The position numbers were made by a program, and so were the translations under genes. Positions 1-14,329 of a DNA stretch of 64,000 bases are shown here, in pieces. Position 1 is the stretch's first letter; each line of letters starts with the position of its first letter. Under the pieces are notes generated by a model. That model made no database searches. It worked only from the letters and a program-made list of their open reading frames with translations, and had not been told where the DNA came from. The DNA is from Lingula anatina (taxonomy: Eukaryota > Brachiopoda > Lingulata > Lingulida > Lingulidae), in assembly GCF_001039355.2 (NCBI RefSeq), contig NW_019774058.1, forward strand, positions 477,817-541,816. The letters are read 5' to 3'.

Positions 1-980
1 TGAATAAATATAACTTTTTTATTAGGATAGTTTCTAAATAGAACTATATTTTGTGGTCTTCATATAATACATTTTTTACAATAACAAAAATCAATAAAAA
101 TATATTATTTTTGTAGGGTTAATGTTATTTATATCATTAGTTTTCAATATAATTCTATTTTTGATACCGTTTTTTCAACTCTGCTATCACGTGCATGCGA
201 TGTGAAATTGTTTATACAGTTATATAAAAATTTTGTATACAAAACCATATGATATAGTTGAATAAAGTATTGTTACCAGTGCATGTGTGAAAATTATTAC
301 ATGACGACGATAACGTTAAAATGGAGAAAATGAAAATTTCCCGAGTTTGAAATCGACCCTCGTCTTTTTTTGTTGTTTAGCTTATTCATATCAAAAGTAA
401 AGCAATCTTAAGACTGCACTGACAGTTGAAATAAAATTAAACACGTCACCCAGGACTGGACCAGATAGCGCCGAAATTGCATCGGCCTTTTTGCCCTTAA
501 AAGAAGTCTGACATTATGTTGTTCCTATAGGTCTCTTTGGTGCTGTCTCAATGGCGAAGACAATACTAAAATTAGAATCGTTATTGGAAGAGTTACAGCA
601 GTTTCAGGTGTCCATTTGTGTGTTCTGGGAACAAATCCTATTTCTAGCCAAAGTGCTAATGGAAAAGCATACTTTAAAGAACTGAATTGAAAACTTTCGA
701 AATGTGAGAATTCATTTCCCACCTGTTGCCGCCTGAGTTTATGAAATACGTGTTATAAAAATTCCATGCTATTCATAGTACTATTTTTATTTCGTATCAA
801 TTCCCCTGTGCATTTCTTACAGATTCCACCACGCGACCTGCATACAAAAACTAATATACATTGGGCGGCATCGTAATATATATCTTCTTTTTATGATTGA
901 TCTATGCCATCTTAATCAAACCTCTGACTGCTAAGTCCTTTTGTTTATTCCATTACTCTCGAAATAATCAACAACGACTA
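1..980. other. AT-rich intergenic DNA, no gene seen
   Basis: No reading frame here resembles a known protein and no splice-bounded exon stands out. The longest frame (about 65 codons, minus, 525-722) has no recognisable domain. No RNA gene was recognised. Confidence 0.5.
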
Positions 981-1231
981 GGTTCCCATACCTAGATCGA
1001 TCTACCAGGATTGATCTATCTCCGAGGGGTTTCTCGCTAAATTGCTTTAAGCTTAAACGGCTTAAATGTCTGGAACGCCTACTGAAGCTGCTAAACGATA
1101 ATTAAATTCCCCCTAGCAGCTTCAGCAGGCGTGGCAGACAACTAATCCGCTGAAGTTGATTGCAATTTAGCGAGAATCCCCTACTCGGAGACAGAGCGAT
1201 CCACAGTTAGTAGGACAGGGTCTGAGAATGG
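981..1231. mobile_element. Foldback MITE-like element, family A copy 1
   Basis: About 250 bp forming an imperfect inverted repeat. The left arm holds GATCTATCTCCGAGGGGTTT followed by CTCGCTAAATTG; the right arm returns CAATTTAGCGAG, then CCCCTACTCGGAGACAGAG. A second inner pair is CTGAAGCTGCTA against TAGCAGCTTCAG. No coding capacity. The same arm sequences recur at 43,444-43,662, so this is a dispersed family rather than a unique hairpin. Ends are approximate and no clear target-site duplication is visible at this copy. Confidence 0.7.
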
Positions 1232-2309
1232 TCCCGTAAATGCAAGCAACACTGTTCAAAAATAGAAATGAAAATTTACTGCTCAATTTTTGAAACATGT
1301 GCCGATAGGAGTTCTACACGCTCTCATACAGTGGTACAATAATCAATATTGTATAAGCACTGGTAGGACGTGCTATGGAAAAAAAATGTGTTACCGGTGA
1401 ATAACTAGTCCTAGAAATAATATCATCTCAAAAACAGTACTGCTTTACCGTACAGAAACGTTTCTCACAACTGAGATTGGAATCCGGTAATAAATCAATT
1501 CCTGGAAGTGGGGGGGGGGGGTTTCATTTAATGCTGTAAATGAATTTTCAGTGTTCTTTGCCTTGTATTGGAATAGGAGTAAAATACTAATCAATTCATA
1601 CACATGCATTTTAATTTCCAAAAGTGTAAAAGGATGTTATATAATCTTATCTTTCAGTCTCCATACGTTCGATACGATCTAAAAAGAAGACCATTCCTAC
1701 AGAAAAGAATCGCAAAACTTGCTCCAAATATTTTTAATATATATTTAATAAAGGTCTAAAAAGAGAAAATATAAACATTTAAAAAATAAAAAGAAATCAA
1801 TCTGTGCCAACATGAAATTGAACCTAAGCGATAATGAGAGAGGAAGCTAGAACTTACTTCGCTTTCCAGACTTAATCTAACGCGAAGTGCAAACGATTCA
1901 CTGAGATGTGAAAAAAACCCTTGTTAGTCAATGCCACTGTGTCATTGACTTAATGACATTACATGTGTCTTAGAAAGAGACGTGTCATCAAAACAACAGA
2001 TTTGTTATTCAGAAGCTATTCGATCGATTATTTATATTCAGCGACGGCACGATAATCCTGCTAAGTTAACACAGTACCCAAACGAGTGTGTCTGTGTCGT
2101 TGATGAAACGCCGTATGTCATGGATACTTAATTCAATATCTCCCTATTATTTAACTTTTTTCTCCTATGTTGCTGTCTCTGCATAACGCCACGCAATCAA
2201 CCTGGTCGTACTAAGCTCGTGGTTTTGGATTTAAACAGAAGTGGCCAAGGTCTCTTTCGCATTGCCATTTCCACAAATCGTTTCGAAGCGCAGACTGAGA
2301 GATCTGTGG

Positions 2310-2312
<3 letters not shown>

Positions 2313-2361
<49 letters not shown>

Positions 2362-2368
2362 TTTTTTT
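2313..2368. repeat. (CT)n microsatellite plus T tract
   Basis: Roughly twenty CT units run directly into a T tract of about 15 bases. Low-complexity frames on both strands here (Leu/Ser or Glu/Arg strings) are translations of this repeat and not genes. Confidence 0.95.
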
Positions 2369-4519
2369 CTTCTCAAGACAACCTTTGCATTGTAATGACC
2401 ACAAATTGTCATTTGTTGCTACCTGGCCTATCTCGGCATACGATTTCCTCATATATCGGAGACAAGATATCGATTGTGATTCATTTTCCATAGTTTTTGT
2501 TACCATGGCAGTGCAGCAGTTGCAGTAACCGGTGTTCTCAGATGTCGCAGCAGTCGTGCGGAGACGGATATAGAGTGACGTTTGACAGAGAGAGAGATCT
2601 ACAGGCACAGATTGGTACGGCGCAGAAGATGACGTGTTAGTCGGTTGCTGCCTTCTGCCTAACTGGATGTTAACGGGTAGGTCTCTTTTTGATATTGCTT
2701 TAAGTGGTATTTTTGCGCTTATATTCGCAACACATAATTAAGTGCTTGTGTGTATTAGCTAAGATCTCAAAACACAGGGGACGCGTGTTAACGCCCCTTT
2801 GGCGTGACAAGAAGAGACAAAACGCAAGGCATAGAATATGGCGACAACATATATTATAACCAATGGGTGTTGTTCAGCTGTGAAGTTAAAAATATATATT
2901 TTGTGATGATGTAAAAATTCTTTATTTAAGTCTACTGTGTAAATCCCTGGCACCTTGTATGGCACTACTAAATATAAGGTTTTGTATCGTTATGTGAGAT
3001 ATACAAAACGAACGACGTACAAACCCTTCATAATTTTGAATAATTTACTTAATATGCAAAGTTATCCGATGTATCTTTATGTGAAAACAGAAATGGTATT
3101 CTTTGTCTGTACTTAGGTGTTATTCAACGTTTCCATTGAAAAACATTCATATACGTAGGGCTTTTGGCTCATTTCAATGATTACCTTGACGAAGAACTGT
3201 CTTTTGGAGTTTTAATTGTCCGGCAGTGGCGTTTTAACTATTTAATGGTGAATATATGGCACTCCAATGATCATTCAATGACACCGAATAAATGTTATAT
3301 CATTGGAAATAAATAATTGCACAAAACAACAACCAATGCACTTTATTTTTTCTTCTTCTTTCCAAAAGCCTAAAACCAGTGTTATTGAATCGTGTGAAAA
3401 AAAAAGAAAAACACAAAAGCAAAGATCGACACCACTGACCAATCAATTTGTCAAAAGTATCGGATATCTACAGGCGCTATTAGGTTTCTTACAATCATGT
3501 ACATTGGGGATAGATAAATGAAAAATATAAGAGATTATAGAAGTAAATCTCAGCAACGAGGCCTTTAGATGTTATATCCTGCTAAAAAGAATATTGGGTC
3601 AATTTTGACCATTTATAAACTAAAGTCAAAATTATCACAAACTTGCAAATTCTGGACAATTTAGCGATGCTAATGGTTATATGTCATCATTTCCTTCAGT
3701 TGTTATTGATATAGATTTGATATTAATGTGTCCTAATGCACTTTTTGTTGGCATCAGAACGTTAGTAGCTCTTCAGTGCATTCTCCGAGTCAAAGACCAG
3801 GCCTCACTGTCAGGTAAATTTTATTCGCACTTGAATAACCCGAAGAGCACTTGAATGATTTAAGAGCGTTTCGCATTGTAAGAATTACCCACTATCCTCA
3901 CAGTGGGTAAAATAGTTAAGTGTATTAGTGTAAATTAATAAGCAAAGCATTATATGGCGGGTAAAAAATCAGGTTTTGCAGGTGCTTAGCTTTTGACATA
4001 CTAAATCAAAATAACCCTGCATTCCTCTAGAGAATCATCTCGTCGAAATTCAAGATGGTTGCCAATTTATGGGGTTTTATATATGTACATATCTCAGATA
4101 AGCCTGGACAAAGGAACTTAATTTTATTGCCTTTGGTAATTATATTGCCTACATACGTATTCAATGAATGTGGGGTCAAAAGGGTCAAGTTCAAACTCTA
4201 CTAATTTGCTAGTATAAATGAATGAATCACAAAGAAAATTAATTTTACTGGTTTTCCTACTTTCATATACATTGTTTTCCATGTGATTATTTTCAATTTA
4301 TGGCTGACAAACACAGTTTAACAGTAGGAAATGAAAAACGCCAGTGTGGTGATATTTTGTTTGAAAATCGCAAAACATTTATGTTTTTGCGTCCAGTTGG
4401 AAAATACATGGTGGTTTAGTCAGATTTCAACAGATTTCCACATGGTGGATTAGTCAGATTTCAGGCAATCCTACCACATGTAGGTTGGTAAGAAGCTGCC
4501 CCGCCCCCCCCTCCCTCCC

Positions 4520-4520
<1 letters not shown>

Positions 4521-4554
<34 letters not shown>
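4521..4554. repeat. (AC)n microsatellite
   Basis: About 17 uninterrupted AC units preceded by a C-rich stretch. Confidence 0.95.
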
Positions 4555-4556
<2 letters not shown>

Positions 4557-7550
4557 TTAGAAAAGCAAAAGGGTTTAGCAAGGTTCATAATGAGGAGACA
4601 ATGTGATGAGCAATCTAATAATAATAGCCCGCTGTTCAAGCAAGATACTATATTGAGCAAGAACATATACTGTGAAACTGTGAAATGTGCATATCTCATG
4701 GTATGCCACATGCAGCCCAAGTCTCTTTAAGCTGGTTTATGTAATGCATTCACACGCCAAGTGTGCACAACTAGGCCACTTTCTTTTTTCAATCTTCTGA
4801 CTTCTGTCTCCGAAGGAAAAAGCTTTAAATATCGCTGCATCAGGTGGTCACTTTATCTTTCTCTTAGTTCTACTTAGTAAAGATGAAACAGACGTGTCTT
4901 AGGCATTGTCTTTCACAAAAATATTAAATGATGTATAAAAGATTCCTCGACGGAAAAGATTCCTTTACACCCAAAAGTAGCATGTGATATAAGGATTCTG
5001 ATTACACGCACACACGAAGGAGTATTGGTCTCCAAATACAAGGCGTCAATTTTAGAGAAGTAGGCCTACTCAAAATCTGAGTTATTTCCAGAACATATAC
5101 TACTCTGCCGAAGCTTTAACAATAACAATAATTCACGCCACCCACTAGTTTAATGCCCAGAATAGAACATAGGTATTCATAAAAGCACATATTTGTGCAT
5201 ATTCTTGATGATATCAAATGAGGCAGATTAAACTCTTAAACAAGCCAGGGAGGGAAAACAAGCATGACTCCTCGGTAGTTGCGTGATTCAAAGATCAATA
5301 CTAAAAGCGGACTGTAGTGTGCGCTGGATGTTTATTGTCGTTTCTACAATCATATCAGTTTGCATCAATTTACGATTTCTGTTACGTGTAACAATTTTTT
5401 TGCAGATAAAATCAGCCTGTGAACTATCTGTAAAAACGGTCAATCAACTACACTTACACTCTAAGCGAAACTATGGCTTTTGATCTATTACCAACAAAAG
5501 CGTTTCATCAGAACCGGTGTAACAGTTATCTCTCCATAAGGCTAAAGCTATCATGTAATATGCATACACGTTAATACTTAACGTACAGAAACGAAGAAAT
5601 AATATGAGTTTTGAGTATCAACTGCTTGCAAAAACACGTAAAAATATATATGTTCATGCTTATCGCCGTTGGAAACAACTTTCTGCTCTTCCTCGCTGTA
5701 ATATACAAGTTCACTTGGCCTTCGAAAGTACAGCTGAGACCTATTCATTTGTTACTGTCTCTATTTTTCAGCGTAAACATAAGAACTTTAAATTCAATTT
5801 CACTTATGAACGGGCAAAGACTTTAATAAAGTGCCATTGTCTTGATGATGACGACAATGTGTTTTGTAGCATGCCCCATGCACATATGTTTTGCTTATTT
5901 CGCACCTTTATAGATATATTGTTGATGTTGTAAATATCAATATTGAGAAGACCGTCGCTGTCTTACACACTGCTTAAATCATGTTAAAAGCCCCAATCCC
6001 ATATCTATTATAGCTATAGGCTCCTAAACCTACAGGTATATTGATGGAGCTTCATGTAATGGGCGTGCCTTATGGCATAAACGGTACATTTAGTTGATAT
6101 ATAAGCCAAATTGGTCGCGGTAAATCACCAGTTTAATTTCTCAGAAATTCAGTTGAATTCCCAGCCCAACATATTGTTATCAGCGAGTTCTCGATTTGCT
6201 TACATTATCTCCGGTCGACTTGGAGGTCAAATAATCACTTAGAAAAATGACGCTGTTCGATAAAACATTGCCAAATGTTTTGCTGAGCAGTAGATATTAT
6301 TTTGCATATTGAGGCCCAGACTAAAGCAGAGATCTTTCCTTTGCGTCAGGTTCCCATTACAGTTCCTAAAGCATGGAAAGCCAGTAGCCCATGCCACTTC
6401 AGGGCCACTAATCAGCTATATCATATGCAGTGGTAATGCTGCTAGTCACGACACATAGCTGAAATCCAATTCATTTCATTTTATCCCATGCTGCTGACAG
6501 TAAGATATCATCTCAATGACACCTGGGCCACGTTGTAATATAATACATCCCAATTCTCAGAATACACTCTGATTGATTATTTATCCAGCAAGTTTCAACT
6601 ACAAAATGAAAGAGTATCACCCGACCACCTGATAGCATTCGAAACCAAGTTATCAAATGTACTCTCACTGATGGGTCTTACAGGTTTTTTTTAGGCTAAA
6701 ACCCCAAAGTTCACCTGGCTTATGGTTTATCATGTATCTTGCAGTGAAAATTGTCAAGAGTGTAGACCTTTGCGTAAATGAATACCTTAAACCAACATCG
6801 TAGTATATGCCATCAGCACAAAATCGGAATCTCGCTTGTATTGGGAACACGATTGGCGACAAAAATCTGCTCAAATGCGCGGTCTTTCGATCATAGGGAT
6901 GGATTTTTCAAGAAGCACTGGAACATTGCGGTTGTGATGAATTTGTATGATTTCTCCAAAAAGAAATCCATGTTGCAATTTTGCAAGTCATGACCATGTT
7001 TCATGGGGAACTTGCAACTTCAGTTTATCCATATCCATTTCGATAAGGCATATTGCCCATTATACAGTATTAACATTGATGTACAACCACGTATTATGAT
7101 TGGATCAGAATTGATTTGAAATGGGCATTTTTATTTTCCCATACATCAAAGCGCAAAAACTGCACACCTGCTGAGATTTTTTAAATTCTGATCTCAAATA
7201 AACACGAATCGTTTTATAAATTAATGTATCTGAGCGATTGCTCTAATACCAAAAATGCTTAGTTAATATGCATACCAAATACCATTACCATACGTAAAGC
7301 AAGATTTTCAATTAGTAAATGCCATTGAAATTACAATTACACAAACTGTGATTCTCGACACGAGTCAGGACAGTAGCAATGTTCACAAATTCTATTTTGA
7401 GATGTCCATCTTTATGTAAATGCAATAACGTCGATTTGAAATCTACTTCGTTATCTTGTTGCCTCTTGCACTGCCAATTTAAGAGCTTCAGCAGAAGGCA
7501 AACACAAGGCAAACAGAAGGTCACGTAAGACGTTTAAATACAGTTTCGAT

Positions 7551-7664
7551 CATAAGCATGCCTGCATTCAACTGCATTTCGTTGCAGCTTGAACATAAAT
7601 TCATACTTACACAACAACGATGCAGTTGAAGCCATACTAATGAGTAGAACTGTACATGCTTATG
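7551..7664. repeat. Imperfect palindrome, about 114 bp
   Basis: CATAAGCATG at the left end is answered by CATGCTTATG at the right end; inside, TTCAACTGCAT pairs with ATGCAGTTGAA. No coding content. It is either a small foldback element or a decayed MITE. Confidence 0.5.
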
Positions 7665-9570
7665 GCGTCATTGGATCAATGGGAGTTCGTATTTCCAGCT
7701 GACTATCGGGCCATGTCGATGGTTATGCAAGGAAGAGTGTCCGCCCCTTGATAATTAGATCATAACATCGATAGCACTTAATTTGTAGGGGGAACAAATC
7801 CTAATCTGGCCTTTTCGCAGTCTTACAAATTGGCCGTACAAAAGGGAGTTGGGCTTTGCGGTTTGCTCTGATAATTCATCATACAGTTAATTAGTGTAAC
7901 TTTTCAGACACCCAGTATGGGGCTGTGGAAAACTAGAAGAATTAACGAAAACAATGGCATTAAAATTGTTGCGCTGGTTTATACTCAAAAGCTCTATGGT
8001 TTCCATCGAATCGAAGGCATTTTGTAGGCTCTTTTCAGAGCCTTTCCTTTTAATTCTCTATGCAATCTCGTACAGCAAGACATTGGTGGAGACCTTTGAA
8101 CCAGTCCCAGTGAAACAAAAAACTCCATGGGGAAAATGACTGCCAAGTATCATCGCGTAAGGTGTGATATGTAAGTAATGATGACTTGGTTATTGTTATA
8201 TGTCGTATTAAACAGCCCTCACTCAAACCCAATATAGAACAAAAATCCACGGCTGTCTCAATTTTACATCTACATTTAATTTTTACCATGTCTATATATT
8301 ATGTAAGGAGCCTATTCTCCGGGCCGTATAATTTTTATTTATATATCTCGTTCCGATATATTTTGTAGTGATTCAGTCATGGTAAATTATATATGACGTA
8401 AGGATGTTTTTATAAAATTGTGTTTAAACTGTTACTTGAGGGGGTTTGCGTAATGACAAAAAAATTGTCAGAAAGTTTCATCTTGCCCAAGGTGCAACAG
8501 GAAACAGGGCTTTCTGTTGCTCAGTAAAAATATATATTTTGATTCCATGATAGTTGGACATTTCTGATACAATATTTGGACCACTAATGGAAAATAGTTA
8601 ATTTAATACTTATTTTACTGTGGGGGTGTATTCCCACCCACCTTTTATCATATTCAATAACAAGCCAACTAAAGTCGCTCATCAAGAAAAATTAACTGTC
8701 ATATGCAGAAGATTATCATGATTTTTACGACGATATACTTGTAGAAGGTAAATAAAAAACAAAACCAATGATGGTTGAATTTTCAAAGTGGGTAAAACGT
8801 TTCCACAGCTGGTCGTTTTTGCATTTGGTACAGTTAAGTATGTTCCTTTTGCGGTAAGACAATGACTTCTTTTTTTATTATTCATGGTTCCAGGAGAGTG
8901 AAACTTTGATGCAAACTTCTTCATGTGGGACCCTAAAATAATCTAATATTGTTTGTAATCTGTGCACTAAATATCTTAAGAGCATGCCTGTGACTTCATT
9001 TGCACCTCTATGTAGAGTTTGGGTGCTCTGAGTCTTTCTTATCATGGCAGCAATTGATGTTAATGGGCTTTTGTGCCGCAGTGTTAATACATGTATGTGG
9101 TATATAGCCAGATTTGATTAATTCACCTTCATTTCACAGGTGCAGCATTTTTAAAAAGAAAGGATGGTTTAAAAAAAATATATATAAAGTTAGCATAATA
9201 AAAATCAAATCATTTATCGTGACAAATGACACTGCTGAGAGAGAAACCAAAAGATACCAGTACAGTAAGAAATGCTTATACATGTATTTAGATCTCAAAA
9301 GCTTCTGACGAGCTTTCAGAAATTACCAAAGCTTAATCCTTATCCTAATCCCGATGATTTCTGTACTTTTTAAATCTATTAAAATAGAAACAATATATTT
9401 ATATTTCCCAGAAATGCCGATTCATTCTAGGTCTTGTGGTCTTGTGGTCTTCTCTTACTGGTGATTCAAAAGTGCATCTTCATCTCTCGAGTTCGTCACA
9501 CAAAGGTAATTTTGTTAATTAGACGACATTTTTATCAACACAGGTGAAAAACCCACTGATCTACGAATAG

Positions 9571-9612
<42 letters not shown>
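9571..9612. repeat. (AAT)n microsatellite
   Basis: About fourteen AAT/ATA units in a row with no interruption. Confidence 0.95.
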
Positions 9613-9613
<1 letters not shown>

Positions 9614-10949
9614 TAAGAGACAAATAAAAATATAAATAATACCCGGTAGATGTAGGCCTACATAGTGTTTTGTCACAGTAAAGAAGCAGCGATGTGTCCG
9701 TCCACGCTGCTAAGGTGCAGTTGTGCAGTTGGTAAAGCTGTTGGTGCCTTCGTGACCGACATTTGAATATCTGAGTAGCCAATAATAAACAAATAAAAGT
9801 CTTTTTTGCTAACCTGTAAGAGAATGTTATAATGTACAATTATAAATAATATTCTTTTCTTAGAATGGCCAGCTAACGCACTCGTAATAGCAATACAATA
9901 TTTGTTCCAAATCCTGTTACCAAACTCATTGTCAATCTCTCATACAAGGTTTTCTCCAGAAACGAAAACAGAGAGACCAACTTTCAAAAATTCTGCCAGT
10001 TCTATGGAAATAAACCAGCACAGGTGTATAGCTTGGGTATTTCCGAGAAGAACGGCACTTTGTCACATAATGCGCGTGTCACACAACGTGCGAAATACGT
10101 CATTGCGTTTGTTGAACTAGAAATGTGCCTTAAGACGTCATGGAAACAACATGTACGGCGTTTCCTTGAATAAGAGGTTAGATTAATTATCTCAGTGGTG
10201 AAAGTTGGCGGAAGTAATGCATACTGAAGTTATTTGGTTCATTGCTCTCAATGGTGGAATTTCTTGGGAACAACATTAATATATTAGACGTATAACCACT
10301 ATCGGGTCCCTTAAAGCAATCATAACGTGAAAGCCAAATGGACTTAAAACAGAAGGAAAGTTGAGCATAAATCTTCAGTTAACCTTTCCGCGTAGACAAA
10401 GCAATAGATAAATGCAAAGACAACTTAAAGATAACGTTAGATTGAATGCCTTTGCTGCTTGTAAACGTGTGAAAAGATTACCTGATACCTATATAAGTAC
10501 AGAGAGATATTAAGGTTTATATCTCTACTTCTGCGTTCTGACTTTATATAATATTATTTAAAGCAACCTTGTCTGTATTGTTTACCGCGAACACGTCAAT
10601 TTGCTCCAGGCTCGTTCAAAACCACAGTGACTATTTATGATGAAGTTCTTTTAAATTCGCAGAAGCACTGCATTAAAACGCCTGCCATTTGAGCGCTAGT
10701 GCGTATTAATACTAATGTTTCATACGATTCAACATAGTCGATGTAATTAGTTATAATCCCTTACTCGCAGCTCTCGCTGGGTTCGCCATGATTATCGCGG
10801 ATATGGCACTTCACTCGAGCAATACTAGTAAATGTATAGCAATTACGCATACATTGATATCTTGTCTTCCTACTCTCGTTATGCATACATACAAGTATGT
10901 TTGTCATTTATACAGCATAAATCATTCACTCGGACTGGTCAGGTCTTGC

Positions 10950-10981
<32 letters not shown>

Positions 10982-13900
10982 GTATTTCCGCTTCTAAAAA
11001 TAACATCTATGGTTGACCGCTATGGAGCGCACGTGAAATAGTTCTTTAAAACGGTAAATTTTTTACCCTATTTATATAGAAAATTATAGTATACATGATC
11101 GAGTTAATATGTGATGTCGCCTCACATTTCTGATTTTGAGAAGGAGCAATCCTTGGTCGTGATATATGAACGAACAGGCTTCAGTGTTTCAATCAGAAAG
11201 AGAAATGCGGAAGAGACTTCAGTTATGTCACTCATTACTAAAGAAAGAGATAACAAGCCGACTGGAAATACCGCTGATCCAACCAGTCCTAAAGGTCATG
11301 CCGCAAATTACGAAACAGTTCAGAGGGTTGAAAGGCGAGAGTCCAAGAAGTGCCAAGATGCCATGTGCATGCGTACAGCCGCCACATATGCACGCGGATA
11401 TTGTGCTTCTCATTCAGTGCGTCACTATTGACGCGATTCTTTTCGTTTGGAATCACATTGAGTTTACTGAGCAATAACGTTGACTTCCCCCCATTCCGCT
11501 AACGCATTCCGTCCAGCTTTCATAGGTTGACAGAGAACGGCCATTGTCTACAGGTGAAGAGAAGGCTGCGATATAAACTGGGGGACTCAGGGTGTTAGGA
11601 ATGAACCTCTCAAAATAGACTTTGGTGATATGGTAAGTAAAATGCTGGTTCAGATATATGTTCGCTGTTTGAGTTAATGCTGCAGTCCCTGAAGTCATTT
11701 TAAGTCTTAATCAAAGAACTCTGTAGACGAACTGCTTCTAGAAATGCTGGGATGTGTTATTTGTTGAATGATTTCTTCAACTGGAAATTACAGAACCCAG
11801 TTATGGTAAGAGAAATGATTATGTGAGCATTGCTGCTAATTTATGACAGACATTATTTTGACAGGCTTTTAATTCTGCTTAAATACTTGCTCTATTTAAA
11901 CGCCCTTAAGTCGTCTTATAACAAGGGTTGCTAGTAAAACGACATTCACTGCTTGACGTCCACATCTTTAGTGTATTTTGAAGGTTGTATAGTATGGCTG
12001 GTTTTGATTCTTGAATTCTGTCTTTTCTTTTTGAAGTTTGTTTACTTAGATTGTTTCAAATTGTTGACGAGATCAGTGTTAGGAATATTGTATGTGATTT
12101 TTCAGATGGCAACTTTTTTAGGATCGTATCTATTACCTAACAAAAACCAATCACATGTTATTGACAGTGAGATATTGTGTTGTGTCAAAAGGAAACGTGC
12201 AAATAAACGTGCATGTAGAACGGATGTTTAGCATTCTTGATTTCTAAATACTCTCCATTGCCGAGAGTCTTGCTTCTACGCAGCTCATTCAAGTGACTTT
12301 AAAGGGATAAATCGTCGATAAAAAACATTAATTCTTTCTTAACATTTAGGTTTTGTATTATCATGTTAACAGTGGAATCAACTGATGTAGGGATTACTAT
12401 AACTACGGTAAGTCAGTGTGGGATAGACAAGATTGGCGGCGCTTAAAAGAATCGCATTAGTACATACATGCATACTTCAATCACAGCCTTGTGTGAAAAT
12501 TAACGCCTTCGAGACAATAATTTTCAGTAGGTTACAGAGCATACAATCTGAAACAATAGCCAATTAAGATGATACCAGCAATTTTCTTCAAGTGTAATAT
12601 GCTCAAGTTCGCACATGCACATTTACATTTTTACTGCATATAGCCTACCGTTTGTGTGCCACTGCATGCGTAAGCATGTGCGTATTTGTGTACGTGTGAA
12701 TGCATACTCTGTTGTATGTGCTCTTTCGGTATCCGATTTGCATTCTGTAACTGCATACAATTTACACTAACTTATTAAAAAATGCGCAGCATGTATACCC
12801 CATAAGTGATACACTGCTATAAAATAGCTACTTATACCTTCAGTAGTGGCCGTCCAGATACGCTTTCCCGTGGATGTGAGCTTAAAGGTATCGTATCCGG
12901 AATATTTGCGTCAAATATGATTTACCCCCAAATAGAAATCAAATTTTTCACCTAATCAGTAATCAATGCTCGACCAGTCCCTGCACTGGGATTTGTTTGT
13001 TCAATATAATTTTCAATTAAAAGATTTCGTTTCAATTTTCTTGCTATACATTTAGACCGACACATCCCCAGTATTATTTCCGCGGTTCCCTTTATTTGAG
13101 GGGTTTTATAATTTCTGTGAACGGAGTTGGCAAATATTATTAGCTTTACAGGATATTTAGATATAAAATTTGCTTTAAGGACATTTCAAACGTGCATTGT
13201 GTACCTTGAACATTTACCTATCATGGTATTAGAAAGATACACATTGAAATGTTTACTATTGAACATGTACAACCAACACGCTTATTTCAGCCCCTTGACA
13301 CTCCCTAATTAAAAAACCTTGCGTATCCCTACCGAAAATTCAACATCAGGCCGCTGTTATGAAAGCATGGGGCGGTTTACCTTGACGTGTCAGAGCAGTC
13401 AGATCAATGCAGTAGTCGCCCATCAGTGACAGTGTCCAAACCGATTGACTGCGTAGAACCAAGTAAAATTCAAAAATGCGTTATTATCGTTTATCATATT
13501 ATTATCCAGTAAGTGGTTTTACATCATAAAATGAAATAAATCAATAGTCAAACATGTACTAGTATGAAAGAGACGTTTCTAGACAGAACCTTGAAATAAT
13601 CAAGTATCTAAGTGATAGATTTGCGACTGTTTGTGGCTTCCTGGTATTTTGTTCAATGCACTAACAATACACGAATCTGGCACGCCAATGCAAGCAGGAA
13701 ACATAAGCGCTGAGCTGACAACGCCCGGAAGAGATTTCAGATTTCATCAGTAGGTTAGAAATTGCGGTATCCAACATTAAGATAACTTTTGGTTTCATGT
13801 AATGCCGTGAAACGAATGATGGTTTATTTATTAACATTTTAAGTATAAAAGCATACAATTGTGTTAAGGTTTTACCAGATGTATGTTCAACAAATAAGAC

Positions 13901-14329
13901 ATTACACTAATAACTATCGAAAAAGAAATTAAGACAATACAAGTAAAAAATCTTGGATTTAAATATATTCTTTGTTAATACGAACAAATCTATAAATGAA
14001 ATACCTTCGAAATGGTATGTTTTCAGTTCTTTTTGTAATGGCTCCTGTCACTTTATTTGTCATAAATGAATACGCACTCTGGTGCAGCTACAAGTACACT
14101 GTTTATAATATGCTGTCACCATGTGTTTAAACAAACCTTAAAAATTCTCTGTAAAAGTTTGTCATCAGACCTTTGAGTTTGTTGACGATTATGATGTTTA
14201 ATCAGATTTTTCTGTATGGCGGAGCTAGACGATAAAATGCAGTGTGTGCAAAGTGCTAGTCCGATTTGGTAGCAAGTGCAACTGTTTCAAAATTGGAGTA
14301 ACTTGGCAATCTCTAGGGTGTGGTGTTTA

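Larger units (their letters stand above)
1232..14329. other. Long intergenic region without a recognised gene
   Basis: About 13 kb on the 5' side of the TRPC gene. It holds microsatellites (CT at 2,313-2,352, AC at 4,521-4,554, AAT at 9,571-9,612), a T tract near 10,953-10,981 and an imperfect palindrome at 7,551-7,664. Open frames at 5,604-5,933 and 11,111-11,477 (100-110 codons) match no family I know and lack convincing splice or codon signals. A locally GC-richer stretch at 2,400-2,680 could be a non-coding first exon of a downstream gene, but nothing proves it. Confidence 0.5.

Noticed and set aside
5604-5933. 109-codon plus-strand frame
   Set aside because: No domain or family resemblance, no splice context, overlapping frame of similar quality; length is within chance for AT-rich DNA with scattered GC.
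9700-9780. tRNA/SINE-like A-box impression (GTGCAGTTGGTAAAGC..GTGACCGAC)
   Set aside because: No B box at the right distance and no cloverleaf could be folded by eye.
11111-11477. Two overlapping ~105-codon frames
   Set aside because: Neither translation resembles a known protein and overlapping frames on both strands are equally open, so coding is unsupported.
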